Shown here piece by piece: positions 45,154 through 53,917 of a stretch of 64,000 nt of DNA. Positions within the stretch are counted from its first letter, which is position 1. Each line of letters opens with the position of its first letter. Source of the DNA: Alphaproteobacteria bacterium. Its GTDB lineage: Bacteria; Pseudomonadota; Alphaproteobacteria; Acetobacterales; Acetobacteraceae. A program made the position numbers and the translations under genes. The notes beneath the pieces were generated by a model, which saw only the letters and a program-made list of their open reading frames with translations, did no database searches and was not told the DNA's origin. The stretch covers positions 62,001 to 126,000 of the forward strand of contig JADZEB010000013.1 in the NCBI GenBank assembly GCA_020850755.1, read 5' to 3'.

Positions 45154-46329
45154 ATGCACGCCCATCTCCCCCTGGTGATCGACCGCGCGCGCCTGCTCCT
45201 GCCTTCGGGCGAGATCGGCGAGGGCGCGCTCACGATCGCCGAGGGCCGCATCCAGGCAATCGGCAGCGCGGCGGCGGCGGGGTCGGCTAGACGGCTCGAC
45301 GCGGCCGGCCTGCTGCTTGCGCCCGGCCTGATCGACCTGCATGGCGATGCCTTCGAGCGCCAGATCCAGCCGCGGCCCGGCGTGGGCTTCCCGGTCGATC
45401 TCGCCATGCTGGATACCGACGCGCAGCTTGGCGCGAACGGCATCACCACCGCCTATCTCGGCATCACCCTGTCCTGGGAGCCGGGGCTGCGCAGCCTGGA
45501 GACTTGGCGCGCGATCCTCGCCGCGCTCGATCGGCTGCGCCCGCGCCTCGGCTGCGACATGCGCGTGCATCTGCGCTTCGAGACCTTTGCCCTCGACGCG
45601 CTGGAACAGGCCGAGGCCGATGTCGCGGCCGGGCGCGTGCACCTGGTGGCGTTCAACGACCATACGCCCAGCATCGCCCGGCGCTCGGCCATCCCGGAGA
45701 AGGCGGTGAAGTTCTCCGAGCGTGCCAGGATGGGCGTGCCCGAGTTCCGCAGCCTGGCCGAGGGCATGCTTGCACGCGCGCCCGAGGTGCCGGCGGCGAT
45801 CGAGCGCATGGCTGCGGCCGGGCGGGCGGCGGGCATCCCGATGGCCTCGCACGACGATGCCGACGCACCCGCGCGCATCCAATGGCGGGCGCGTGGCTGC
45901 ACGATCTGCGAGTTTCCCACCACCGAGGGCGCCGCGCGCGAGGCGCACGCGCAGGGCGAGACGGTGGTGATGGGCTCGCCCAATGTCGTGCGCGGGGCGA
46001 GCCATATCGGCTGGATCACGGCGGCCGACATGGTCGCGGCCGGCCTCTGCGACGTGCTGACCAGCGACTATTTCTACCCGGCCCTGTTGCAGGCGCCGTT
46101 CCGGCTGGCCGAGCGCGGCATCCTGCCGCTCGGCCGCGCCTGGGCGCTCGTTTCCGCCAATGCTGCGCGCGCGGCGGGGCTGGCCGATCGCGGCGCGATC
46201 GCGCCCGGCCAGCGCGCCGACTTGGTGCTGGTCGATGATCGCGGGCCTGGCGATCCGCGCATCGCGGCGACGCTGGTGGCGGGCCAGCCGGTCGACCAGG
46301 CGGCAGGGACGGCGATCACGCTCGGCTAG
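45154..46329 (+). CDS. PhnM-like amidohydrolase (second copy)
   Basis: Homolog of ribose 1-methylphosphonate 5-triphosphate diphosphatase, 391 residues. It has metal-site HxD in DLHGDAFERQ (His63, Asp65), RVHLRFE, FNDHTPS and ASHDD. It differs from phnM at 38379: HTDNVERH is HGDAFERQ, replacing the second His by Gln70. It is encoded just after phnF, outside the main operon. It may act on a different phosphonate intermediate, back up PhnM, or belong to a separate subfamily. Stop shares CTAG with the convergent MFS gene. Confidence 0.85.
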   Translation: MHAHLPLVIDRARLLLPSGEIGEGALTIAEGRIQAIGSAAAAGSARRLDAAGLLLAPGLIDLHGDAFERQIQPRPGVGFPVDLAMLDTDAQLGANGITTAYLGITLSWEPGLRSLETWRAILAALDRLRPRLGCDMRVHLRFETFALDALEQAEADVAAGRVHLVAFNDHTPSIARRSAIPEKAVKFSERARMGVPEFRSLAEGMLARAPEVPAAIERMAAAGRAAGIPMASHDDADAPARIQWRARGCTICEFPTTEGAAREAHAQGETVVMGSPNVVRGASHIGWITAADMVAAGLCDVLTSDYFYPALLQAPFRLAERGILPLGRAWALVSANAARAAGLADRGAIAPGQRADLVLVDDRGPGDPRIAATLVAGQPVDQAAGTAITLG

Positions 46330-47513
46330 GGCGAGGCGGGCGCCGCCTCGCCCTTGGCGCGCAGCACCAGCGCCAACGCCAGCGCCAGCAGCAGCGCGGC
46401 GGCGGCCATCGCTGCCATGACCAGGAAGGCCCGCGCCCCGAGCGCGGCATAGAGCCGCCCCGAGGCCCAGGTGCTGGCGCCCATGACCAGCCCGATGCCG
46501 AGCGTCGCGTGCAGCGCCTGGGCGGTCGCGGCGCGCTCGGGCGGCACTGCCTTGGCGAGAAACAGCATCGAGGCGAGGTGCTGGGCGCCGAAGCTCAGCC
46601 CGTGCAGCGCCTGCACCACGACCAGGAGCGGCAGCGAGACGGGCAGGGTGGCGAGCAGCCAGCGCAAGGTGGCGGCGGCGGCGGCGATCGCCGACAGGCC
46701 GAACGGACCGAGGCGGCGCGACACCGCGGCGCCGAGATAGAACAGGATGATCTCGGCAACCACGCCCTCGGCCCACAACATGCCGATCAGCGATTCCGAC
46801 AGGCCGCCCGCGCGCCAGTGCAGCGTGCCGAAGCCATAGAGCAGCGCGTGGCTGCCCTGCACCAGCCCGGCCAGCAGCGAGAACAGCATGAAGACCGGCG
46901 AAGCGAGCAGGGGCAGTATTGTCCCGCCGCCAGTGCCGCGCGGCGGCAGGCGGAGATCGGGCAGCGCCACGCCGCCGGCAAGGCAGGCGAGCGCGCCGGC
47001 GAACAGCAATGCCAGCACCCATTCGCTGCTGCGCCCGGCCAGGACGAATCCGGAACCGGCGGCGGCGGCGATGAAGGCGATCGAGCCCCACAGCCTGAGC
47101 CGGCCATAGTCGAGCGGCCAGCGCCGCCCGGCCTCCAGCGTCAGGGTGTCATGCAGCGTCAGGATCGGGCCGGTGGCGGTGCCGTGCAGCACCGTCACCG
47201 CCAGGATCGCGGCCGGGCCGTGCATCGGCCAGTAGGCGGCTACCGCGATCGTGCCGGCGATGATCGCCGCCATGATCGGCCGCTTGCGCTCACCCAGCCG
47301 GTCGGCCATGCGCGCGATGAACGGATTCGTCACCAGCCGCACCACCTGCATCACCGTCAGGACGAGCGAGATCTGCTCGGGTGCGAGCCCGCGCCCGGCA
47401 AGCCACACCGGCCAGAAGGGCAGATGCACGCCGATCGGGACGAACATCGCCGCATAGAACAAGGCGAGCCGCAGCCGGAGCGCGCGCGGCGGCGGCGGGG
47501 CGGGTGTCGGCAT
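46326..47513 (-). CDS. MFS transporter, HcaT/nucleoside-permease-like
   Basis: Membrane transporter of 395 residues with about 12 hydrophobic segments, of the MFS_1-like branch that includes the 3-phenylpropionate carrier HcaT. Diagnostic pieces are PIGVHLPFWPVWLAGRGL at TM1-TM2, NPFIARMADRLGERK and the RLRLWGSIAFI stretch. Stop overlaps the PhnM-like gene by CTAG. A phosphonate role is suggested only by position; phnCDE genes are absent from the window. Confidence 0.83.
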   Translation of the reverse strand: MPTPAPPPPRALRLRLALFYAAMFVPIGVHLPFWPVWLAGRGLAPEQISLVLTVMQVVRLVTNPFIARMADRLGERKRPIMAAIIAGTIAVAAYWPMHGPAAILAVTVLHGTATGPILTLHDTLTLEAGRRWPLDYGRLRLWGSIAFIAAAAGSGFVLAGRSSEWVLALLFAGALACLAGGVALPDLRLPPRGTGGGTILPLLASPVFMLFSLLAGLVQGSHALLYGFGTLHWRAGGLSESLIGMLWAEGVVAEIILFYLGAAVSRRLGPFGLSAIAAAAATLRWLLATLPVSLPLLVVVQALHGLSFGAQHLASMLFLAKAVPPERAATAQALHATLGIGLVMGASTWASGRLYAALGARAFLVMAAMAAAALLLALALALVLRAKGEAAPASP

Positions 47514-47631
47514 CAGGGCGACAGAGCGGGATGGGCAGCGCGCATGGATGCGGCTAGCCTAGCGTTGCGCCCGCGCCGGCGAAACCGTTTCGCGCCGCGC
47601 CCGCATCCTGCCCGCCCCGCCCGGAGGCTTC

Positions 47632-48411
47632 ATGCCGCGTTTTTCCGCCAACCTGTCGATGATGTTCACCGAGCGGCCCTTCCTCGACCGCTTCGCGGCG
47701 GCGGCGGCGGCCGGGTTCAGGGCGGTGGAGTTCCTGTGGCCCTTTGAATGGCCGGCCGAGGAGATCGCGGCGCGGCTGAAGGCGCATGGGTTGCGCCAGG
47801 TGCTGTTCAACCTCTCGCCAGGCGACGCGGCCCGGGGCGAGCGCGGGATGGCCTGCCATCCCGGCCGCGAGGCCGAGTTCATGGCGACGCTTGATCAGGC
47901 GCTCGCCTACGCCAAGGTGCTGGGCTGCCCGCGCCTGCATGTCATGGCCGGGCTCTGCCCGCCGGGCGTGCCGCGCCTTCTGTTGCGCGAGACCTTCCTG
48001 GCCAATCTCCGCCGCGCCGCCGAGATAGCCATCGCCCAGGGGGTGAAGCTCCTGGTCGAGCCGCTGAACGCCACCGACAATCCCGGCTACTTCCTGACCA
48101 TGATCGAGGAGGGGCTGGCGACGGTGGCCGCCGTGGGGCCCGAGCGGCTCGGCCTGCAATTCGACATTTATCACCGCCAGATGGCCGGGGGCGATGTCGC
48201 GCGCGCCTTGCATGCGGCGCTGCCCTTCATCGGCCATATCCAGATCGCCGACGTGCCTGGCCGCAACGAGCCGGGCACGGGCGAGCTGAACTGGCCGTTC
48301 CTGCTCGGCCATCTCGATCGCATCGGCTATCGCGGCTGGGTTGGCTGCGAATACCGTCCCAGGGCCGGCACCGAGGCCGGGCTCGGCTGGCTAGAGCCAT
48401 GGCGGAAATGA
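47632..48411 (+). CDS. hyi: hydroxypyruvate isomerase
   Basis: TIM-barrel isomerase interconverting hydroxypyruvate and tartronate semialdehyde, 259 residues, cytoplasmic. The metal-site Glu residues lie in LLVEPLNATDNPGYFL and in VGCEYRPR. The start FSANLSMMFTERPF, FDIYHRQMAGGD and HIQIADVPGRNEPGTGELN are strongly typical of Hyi/OtnI. The nearby ThDP enzyme and 6PGDH-like dehydrogenase could belong to a short-chain hydroxy/oxo-acid pathway, but the ThDP enzyme is not glyoxylate carboligase (it retains the catalytic Glu). Confidence 0.9.
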   Translation: MPRFSANLSMMFTERPFLDRFAAAAAAGFRAVEFLWPFEWPAEEIAARLKAHGLRQVLFNLSPGDAARGERGMACHPGREAEFMATLDQALAYAKVLGCPRLHVMAGLCPPGVPRLLLRETFLANLRRAAEIAIAQGVKLLVEPLNATDNPGYFLTMIEEGLATVAAVGPERLGLQFDIYHRQMAGGDVARALHAALPFIGHIQIADVPGRNEPGTGELNWPFLLGHLDRIGYRGWVGCEYRPRAGTEAGLGWLEPWRK

Positions 48412-48450
48412 GCGGACCGAGGCAAGCGGACCAAGCCAGGACCGCGCACC

Positions 48451-49368
48451 ATGAAGGATGAGGGCCAGGGGCTGCGCCGCGACGATGTCGCGCTCGGCAT
48501 CGCCTGCGTCATGGTCTCGGTGTTCATCTTCGCCTCTGCCAATCTGGTCGTGAAGTGGCTCGGGTCGATCTATCCGGTGCCGGAGATGCTGTTCCTGCGC
48601 AACATCGCCGCCACCTTCGCCGCGGGCGGGCTCGCGCTCAAGGCTGGCGGGGTACGCATGCTGCGCACGCGCCGCCCGTTCGGCCATATCCGTCGCGGCT
48701 TCGCCGGCTTCGCCTCGATCTGGGCGAGCTTCGAGGCGCTGCAACTGATCTCGCTCGCCGAGGCGACGGCGCTGTCCTTCTCCTCGCCCCTGTTCATCGC
48801 GCTGCTGTCGGTACCGGTGCTGCGCGAGCGCGTCGGCTTCTCGCGCTGGATGGTGGTGCTGGTGGGCTTTGCCGGCGTGCTGGCGATCGCCCAGCCGGGG
48901 CGGGCGCCCGCCACCGATTTCGGCACCGCGCTCGCGCTCCTGTCGGGGCTGATGTATGCGCTCGCGATCCTGCAGATGCGCGAGTTGACCCGCACCGAGC
49001 ATCCGGCGGCGATCGCCTGCTTCTATGCCGCGCTGTCGGTGGTGCTGAGCGCGGCGCTGCTGCCCTTCACGGGCTTCGTCGTGCCGAGCCTGCGCGACGC
49101 GGCGATCCTGCTTGGCACCGGCGGGCTTGGCGGCGTCGCCCAGACCCTGATCGCCAAGGCCTACAGCCACGCCCCGGCATCGGTGGTGGCTCCCTTCATC
49201 TATGGCAGTATCGTCTGGGCGGCGCTGTTCGGCTGGGCGTTCTTCAGCGAATGGCCGAACTGGCTTGCCTGGACCGGCATCGCGATGGTTGTCGGCAGCG
49301 GCCTATTCCTGGGCTGGCGCGAGACGCGGCCCAAGCCCGCGCCCGCCGCGCCGGCGAAGTCCGGCTGA
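48451..49368 (+). CDS. EamA/DMT-family transporter 1
   Basis: Drug/metabolite transporter of 305 residues with about ten hydrophobic segments arranged as two EamA repeats (residues about 10-150 and 160-295). It begins with DVALGIACVMVSVFIFASANLVVKW. The next gene is a paralog 24 bases downstream, with similar wording in both repeats. Exports or imports an unidentified small metabolite. Confidence 0.87.
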   Translation: MKDEGQGLRRDDVALGIACVMVSVFIFASANLVVKWLGSIYPVPEMLFLRNIAATFAAGGLALKAGGVRMLRTRRPFGHIRRGFAGFASIWASFEALQLISLAEATALSFSSPLFIALLSVPVLRERVGFSRWMVVLVGFAGVLAIAQPGRAPATDFGTALALLSGLMYALAILQMRELTRTEHPAAIACFYAALSVVLSAALLPFTGFVVPSLRDAAILLGTGGLGGVAQTLIAKAYSHAPASVVAPFIYGSIVWAALFGWAFFSEWPNWLAWTGIAMVVGSGLFLGWRETRPKPAPAAPAKSG

Positions 49369-49392
49369 CGCGGGGCGGCGGGCCGGCGGGAC

Positions 49393-50316
49393 GTGGAAAA
49401 GGACAACCCCACGCTGGGCATTCTGTGCGCGATCGGCGCGGCGGCCGTGTTCTCGGTCGTGAACCTGCTCGCCAAGACGCTGATGGCGACCTACCCGGTC
49501 ACGGAAGTGGTGTTCTTCCGCGTCCTGTTCGCGCTGATCCCGACCTATTGGCTGCTGCGTCGCCGCGGGCCTGGGCATCTCTACACGCCTCGGCCATGGA
49601 GCCACGCCTTGCGCGCCATCGCGGGGCTCGCCTCGCTCTGTTCCGCCTTCCTTGCCTTCCACCTGATGCCGCTGGCGGAGTCATCGGCGCTGGTGCAGTC
49701 GGCCCCCTTGTTCGTGACCATGCTCTCGGTGCCGCTCTTGGGCGAGCGGGTCGGGCTGCATCGCAAGGCGGCGGTGGCGATCGGCTTCCTGGGCGTGCTG
49801 CTGATCGTGCAGCCGGGCCCCGGCATCCAAGGCGGGGGCTTCCACCTCTGGGGCTCGGCGGCGGCGCTGTTCTCGGCCTTCACCTATGCGCTGGCGATCA
49901 TCTACATGCGCCAGCTCACCCGGCGCGAGAGCGCGGCGGCCGTGGCCTTCTGGTACACGCTGTTCTCGACCGGGATCATGGCTGCCACGCTGCCCTTCGG
50001 CTGGGTCACACCCGGCGCGGTTGATCTGCTGCTGCTGGTCTTGATCGGGCTCATGGGCGGCATCTCGCAGTTCCTGATGAGCCGGAGCTACGCGCTCGCG
50101 CCCGCCGTGGTGATTGCCCCTCTCACCTATACCGGGGTCGCCTTCGCCGCCCTGTTCGGCTACACGATCTGGGGCGATCTACCCAACGCCCTGGCCTGGA
50201 GCGGGATCGGGGTGGTGGCGGTCTCGACCGTCTATATCGCCTGGCGGGAGCATGTCCGCGCCCGCGAGGCAGCGGCGCTGGCGAACGAGGCCGGAGCGGA
50301 CCCGCCAGCCCGCTAG
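49393..50316 (+). CDS. EamA/DMT-family transporter 2
   Basis: Second drug/metabolite transporter of 307 residues with two EamA repeats, ten hydrophobic segments. GTG 49393 is the start that aligns with the first gene (NPTLGILCAIGAAAVFSVVNLLAK). Co-directional with the preceding paralog; the two may be separate transporters, since five-plus-five topology needs no partner. Confidence 0.86.
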   Translation: MEKDNPTLGILCAIGAAAVFSVVNLLAKTLMATYPVTEVVFFRVLFALIPTYWLLRRRGPGHLYTPRPWSHALRAIAGLASLCSAFLAFHLMPLAESSALVQSAPLFVTMLSVPLLGERVGLHRKAAVAIGFLGVLLIVQPGPGIQGGGFHLWGSAAALFSAFTYALAIIYMRQLTRRESAAAVAFWYTLFSTGIMAATLPFGWVTPGAVDLLLLVLIGLMGGISQFLMSRSYALAPAVVIAPLTYTGVAFAALFGYTIWGDLPNALAWSGIGVVAVSTVYIAWREHVRAREAAALANEAGADPPAR

Positions 50317-50396
50317 CTGCCCATCCGCGCCCGGCGTATAGTCCCGCCCCGGCCGCTGGCCGCCCATTTCATCCCAGCCGATTCAAGGACCGATCC

Positions 50397-52019
50397 GTGA
50401 GCGACAATGCCCCGAACATGGCCCAGGTGATGGCCAAGTATCTTGCCCAGGCCGGCGTGACCCACGCCTTCGGCTATCCCGGCGACCCGAACATCGAGGT
50501 GATCGAGCAATGCCGCCGCGAGGGGCTGGAGCTTGTCCTCGGCCGGCGCGAGGGCACCTGCGGCTTCATGGCCGAGGCCTATGGCATGCTTACCGGCAAG
50601 CCGGGGCTGGTGGTGTCCACCCTCGGCCCGGGCTCGACCTCGCTCGTCAACGCGGTTGCCAACGCGCATGCCGACCGCGCGCCGATGGTGGCGATCTCGG
50701 GCCAGATCAGCACCAAGCTCGAGCCCTATTTCACCCACCAGGTGGCCGACCACAACCGCATCTACGCGCCGATCACCAAATGGACCACGCGCATCACGCC
50801 CGACACGGCGGGCACGGTGATGCGCAAGGCGCTGCGTGTGGCGCTGGCAGACCGGCCGGGCCCGGTGCACATCACGGCGGCGGCGAACCACGTCACCGCC
50901 AAGGCGACCGATGATCGCGTCGTCCTGCCGCCGATGAAGCCGGCGGGCCTGCCGCAGGTCTTCGCCAATGGCGGCGTGGCCGACCCGCTGGCGCGCATCG
51001 CCGCGGCGCAGAAGCCGATCATCCTCACCGGCATCTCGGCCCTCTATGGCCGCGCGACGAAGCAACTCGTCGCCTTCGCCGAGAAGGCCGGCATCCCGGT
51101 GGTGGTGGCGCCGATGTCGAAGGGCGTGTTCCCCGAGACGCATCCCTATTTCGCCGGGGTCGTGGACATGGCCTGCAACAAGGTGGTGTGGGACTTCCTC
51201 AAGTCCGCGGACCTGCTGCTCTGCGTCGGCTTCGATTCGGTCGAGCTGATCAAGGCCTGGGATGTGCGCGTGCCGGCGATCCATATCGACAGCACGCCCA
51301 ACACCGACCAGATCTACGAGGCCGAGCTTGAGGTGGTGGGCGACATCGCCAGCGTGCTGGCCATGCTGGCCGAGGGCTATCGCGGCCAGGCCAAGTGGGC
51401 CGAAGGCACGGTGAAGGCCTTCCGCCAGAGCCTGCGCGATGCCTACTACCAGGGCCGCGTCACCAACGCGATGAACCCGACCGACGTCGTGGATGCGATC
51501 AACGAGGCCTATCCGAATGGCGGGGCGATCGTCTCGACCGATGTCGGCAGCCACAAGCTCCTGATCGGGCAGGGCTGGACCGCGACCAAGCCGAACCAGT
51601 TCCTGATGACCAACGGGCTTTCCTCGATGGGCTTCTCGCTGCCGGCGGCGATCACGGCGGCGATCCTGCATCGCGACAAGCCGGTGGTCTGCACCGTGGG
51701 CGATGGCGGCTTCGCGATGGTGCAGGGCGAGATGCGGCTCGCCGCGGCGCTGAAGCTCAACCTCGTCGTCGTCGTGTTCTGCGACGAGAGCCTGAACCGC
51801 ATCGAGATCAAGCAGATGCTGAAGCAGTATCCTTCGGCCCTGACGCGGATCGAGCGCACCGACCTGACCAAGCTCGCCGAGAGCATGGAATGCGACGGCG
51901 CCTTCTGCGACACCAAGACCGGGCTCGACCGTATCCTGGCCCAGGCGGCCAAGGGCGTTTCGCGCCCGCTGATCGTCGAGGCGAAGATCGACCCCGCCCA
52001 GTATGTAAGCCAGTTCTAG
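50397..52019 (+). CDS. thiamine-diphosphate-dependent enzyme 2 with Asp at the metal site
   Basis: Acetolactate-synthase-like ThDP enzyme, 540 residues. Catalytic Glu52 (GRREGTC) is present, which excludes glyoxylate carboligase. The Mg motif starts with Asp436 (GDGGF), but 27 residues later there is Asp463 in FCDESLN where Asn is usual. The substitution keeps a metal ligand. GTG 50397 is supported by AAGGA 7 bases upstream. Likely acts on a 2-oxo acid. The adjacent transporters, PrpD-like protein and dehydrogenase suggest a catabolic set; exact reaction unknown. Confidence 0.85.
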   Translation: MSDNAPNMAQVMAKYLAQAGVTHAFGYPGDPNIEVIEQCRREGLELVLGRREGTCGFMAEAYGMLTGKPGLVVSTLGPGSTSLVNAVANAHADRAPMVAISGQISTKLEPYFTHQVADHNRIYAPITKWTTRITPDTAGTVMRKALRVALADRPGPVHITAAANHVTAKATDDRVVLPPMKPAGLPQVFANGGVADPLARIAAAQKPIILTGISALYGRATKQLVAFAEKAGIPVVVAPMSKGVFPETHPYFAGVVDMACNKVVWDFLKSADLLLCVGFDSVELIKAWDVRVPAIHIDSTPNTDQIYEAELEVVGDIASVLAMLAEGYRGQAKWAEGTVKAFRQSLRDAYYQGRVTNAMNPTDVVDAINEAYPNGGAIVSTDVGSHKLLIGQGWTATKPNQFLMTNGLSSMGFSLPAAITAAILHRDKPVVCTVGDGGFAMVQGEMRLAAALKLNLVVVVFCDESLNRIEIKQMLKQYPSALTRIERTDLTKLAESMECDGAFCDTKTGLDRILAQAAKGVSRPLIVEAKIDPAQYVSQF

Positions 52020-52060
52020 CAGATGTGCCGGCTGCTTTCGGGACGACGGGAGACAAGGCA

Positions 52061-52465
52061 ATGGGTGATAATCCAATCGAGAAATCACCAGATTGGATAC
52101 AAAAAATCACTCACGATGGGCTGTTCCTTGAGAAGGATGTCACTATCCTTTTCAAAACTTTAGCCAGCGCCAGCAAGAATTGTGTTCACTCGGTCCATGT
52201 TGCTTTTTGTCCGCGTATTGCGCTTGAGGATCCTGATCTACAAAGGCAATACGACAAATGGAGCCAGCAGTGGCCAGCGGAATTAGGCAATTCCAGCCAA
52301 GATTGGCTAGATGTTGATGGTTGGAATGCGGCCAAGGTATTTGGTCATCTTCTCGCGCAAGGATTTGCGAGTCAGAAAGAATTGATATCTGCCTTGCAGG
52401 AAATATCAAAAATAAAAGAATGCCAATGGGCAAGAGATATTGTTTATGGAATAGAAAAATACTAG
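52061..52465 (+). CDS. hypothetical protein in an AT-rich island
   Basis: A 134-residue protein I cannot assign. It starts MGDNPIEKSPDWIQ and ends DIVYGIEKY, is mixed-charge, and is predicted mostly helical with no membrane segment, signal or catalytic motif. A GGGAGA ribosome site lies 6 bases upstream. Base composition is strikingly different: a hand count over 52081-52200 gives 52 G/C of 120 bases, against roughly two thirds elsewhere. This strongly suggests recent acquisition. It is flanked by unrelated metabolic genes with no transposase or repeats. It could be an immunity-type protein, but this is a guess. Confidence 0.75.
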   Translation: MGDNPIEKSPDWIQKITHDGLFLEKDVTILFKTLASASKNCVHSVHVAFCPRIALEDPDLQRQYDKWSQQWPAELGNSSQDWLDVDGWNAAKVFGHLLAQGFASQKELISALQEISKIKECQWARDIVYGIEKY

Positions 52466-52516
52466 TTACAATCCACGCGCATGTGCTGTCCGCGGGCTAA
52501 TAGGAGTATAGGTTCG

Positions 52517-53893
52517 ATGCAGCTGATCCACGCCATCGCCGACTATGCGATCGCCGAGCGCACGCGCGCCCTGCCGGCCGAGGTGTTCCACGCCGCCAAG
52601 CGCGCCGTGATCGACTGGTGCGCTGCCACCGCACCGGGCGCGGTGGTGATGCCGGCTACCGGCTTCGCCGCCGCAATGGCCGAGGAACTCGATCACGGCA
52701 AGGCGCGGCTGTTCCCCTCGGGGCGGGCGGCCACCACCCGCGCGGCCGCCTTCATCAACGGCGCGGCCAGCCACACGGTCGAGTTCGACGACATCTTCCG
52801 CGACGCGATCTACCACCCCGGCACGCCCACCGTCGCCGCAGCGATGGCGGTGGCCGACACGCTCGGCGCCTCGGGCGAGGCGTTCCTGCGCGCCGTCATC
52901 ATCGGCTACGAGGTCTCGACGCGCATCGGCGTGGTGATGGGCAGGCCGCACTACCGCTTCTGGCACAACACCGCGACCATCGGCACCTTCGGCGCCGCAG
53001 CCGCCGCCGGCACGCTGCTCGGCCTTTCGCGCGAGCAGTTCGCCCACGCCCTTACCACCGCCGCCACCATGGCCGCCGGCCTCCAGCAGGCATTCCGCTC
53101 CGATTCGATGAGCAAGCCGGTGCATGGCGGGCACGGCGCCGATGCCGGCTGCCTCGCCGCGATGGGGGCCAAGCACGGCGTCACCGGCGCGCTCGACATC
53201 CTCGAGGGCGAGGTCGGCTTCGGCGTCGCGATGAGCCAGGACGCCGACTGGTCCAAGGCCACCGAGGGCCTCGGCAGCCGCTACAACATCACCCGCATGA
53301 CGGTGAAGAACCATGCCTGCTGCGGGCATACCTTCGCCGCGATCGATGGCGCGCTCGCGCTCAAGGCCGAGCACGGCATCGATCCCGACAAGGTCGCGAA
53401 GATCCATGTCGGCGGCTATTCGGCGACGGTGAATGTGTGCGGCAACCACAAGCACGCCACCGTGTTCGAGGGCAAGTTCAGCCTGCCCTATGTGGTGGCC
53501 ACCGCCCTGGTGCATGGCTCGGTGCGGCTCGATGCCTTCGGCCCGGCGCGGCTCGCCTGCCCGCGCACGGCGGCGCTGCTGCGAAAGGTATCCTTCGAGA
53601 TCGACCCCGATGTGGACGGCCGCTTCCCCAACCAGCGCGCGGCCAAGGTGGCGATCACCATGCAGGACGGGCGCACGCTGTCGGTGTTCCAGCCGACACG
53701 CAAGGGCGATCCCGACGCGCCGCTTTCGGATGCGGAGCTGGAGGGCAAGTTCCGCGAGCTGGTGGCCCCTGTCACCGGCCCGCAAACGGCCGAGGCGATG
53801 CTGGCGGCGCTGTGGCGGGCCGAGGCACTTCCGAGCCTGCGCGAGCTGCCGATGGGCCGCGACGGCGCCCCGGCTGCGCGTGCCGCCGAATAG
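52517..53893 (+). CDS. MmgE/PrpD-family protein 2
   Basis: Second 2-methylcitrate dehydratase-like protein, 458 residues. Family blocks include FINGAASHTVEFDDIF, GYEVSTRIG, SDSMSKPVHGGHGADAG and KNHACCGHTFAAIDG. ATG 52517 is preceded by TAGGAG; the longer frame overlaps the AT-rich gene boundary. As with the first copy there are no propionate-cycle partners. The dehydrogenase gene begins 24 bases downstream, suggesting that both act in one pathway. Confidence 0.87.
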   Translation: MQLIHAIADYAIAERTRALPAEVFHAAKRAVIDWCAATAPGAVVMPATGFAAAMAEELDHGKARLFPSGRAATTRAAAFINGAASHTVEFDDIFRDAIYHPGTPTVAAAMAVADTLGASGEAFLRAVIIGYEVSTRIGVVMGRPHYRFWHNTATIGTFGAAAAAGTLLGLSREQFAHALTTAATMAAGLQQAFRSDSMSKPVHGGHGADAGCLAAMGAKHGVTGALDILEGEVGFGVAMSQDADWSKATEGLGSRYNITRMTVKNHACCGHTFAAIDGALALKAEHGIDPDKVAKIHVGGYSATVNVCGNHKHATVFEGKFSLPYVVATALVHGSVRLDAFGPARLACPRTAALLRKVSFEIDPDVDGRFPNQRAAKVAITMQDGRTLSVFQPTRKGDPDAPLSDAELEGKFRELVAPVTGPQTAEAMLAALWRAEALPSLRELPMGRDGAPAARAAE

Positions 53894-53917
53894 CGCCACA
53901 CGGAAAGACGGCGCAGC

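Noticed and set aside
50397..52019. ThDP enzyme 2 as glyoxylate carboligase, suggested by the nearby hydroxypyruvate isomerase
   Set aside because: The catalytic Glu (Glu52) is retained, whereas glyoxylate carboligase has a hydrophobic residue at that position.
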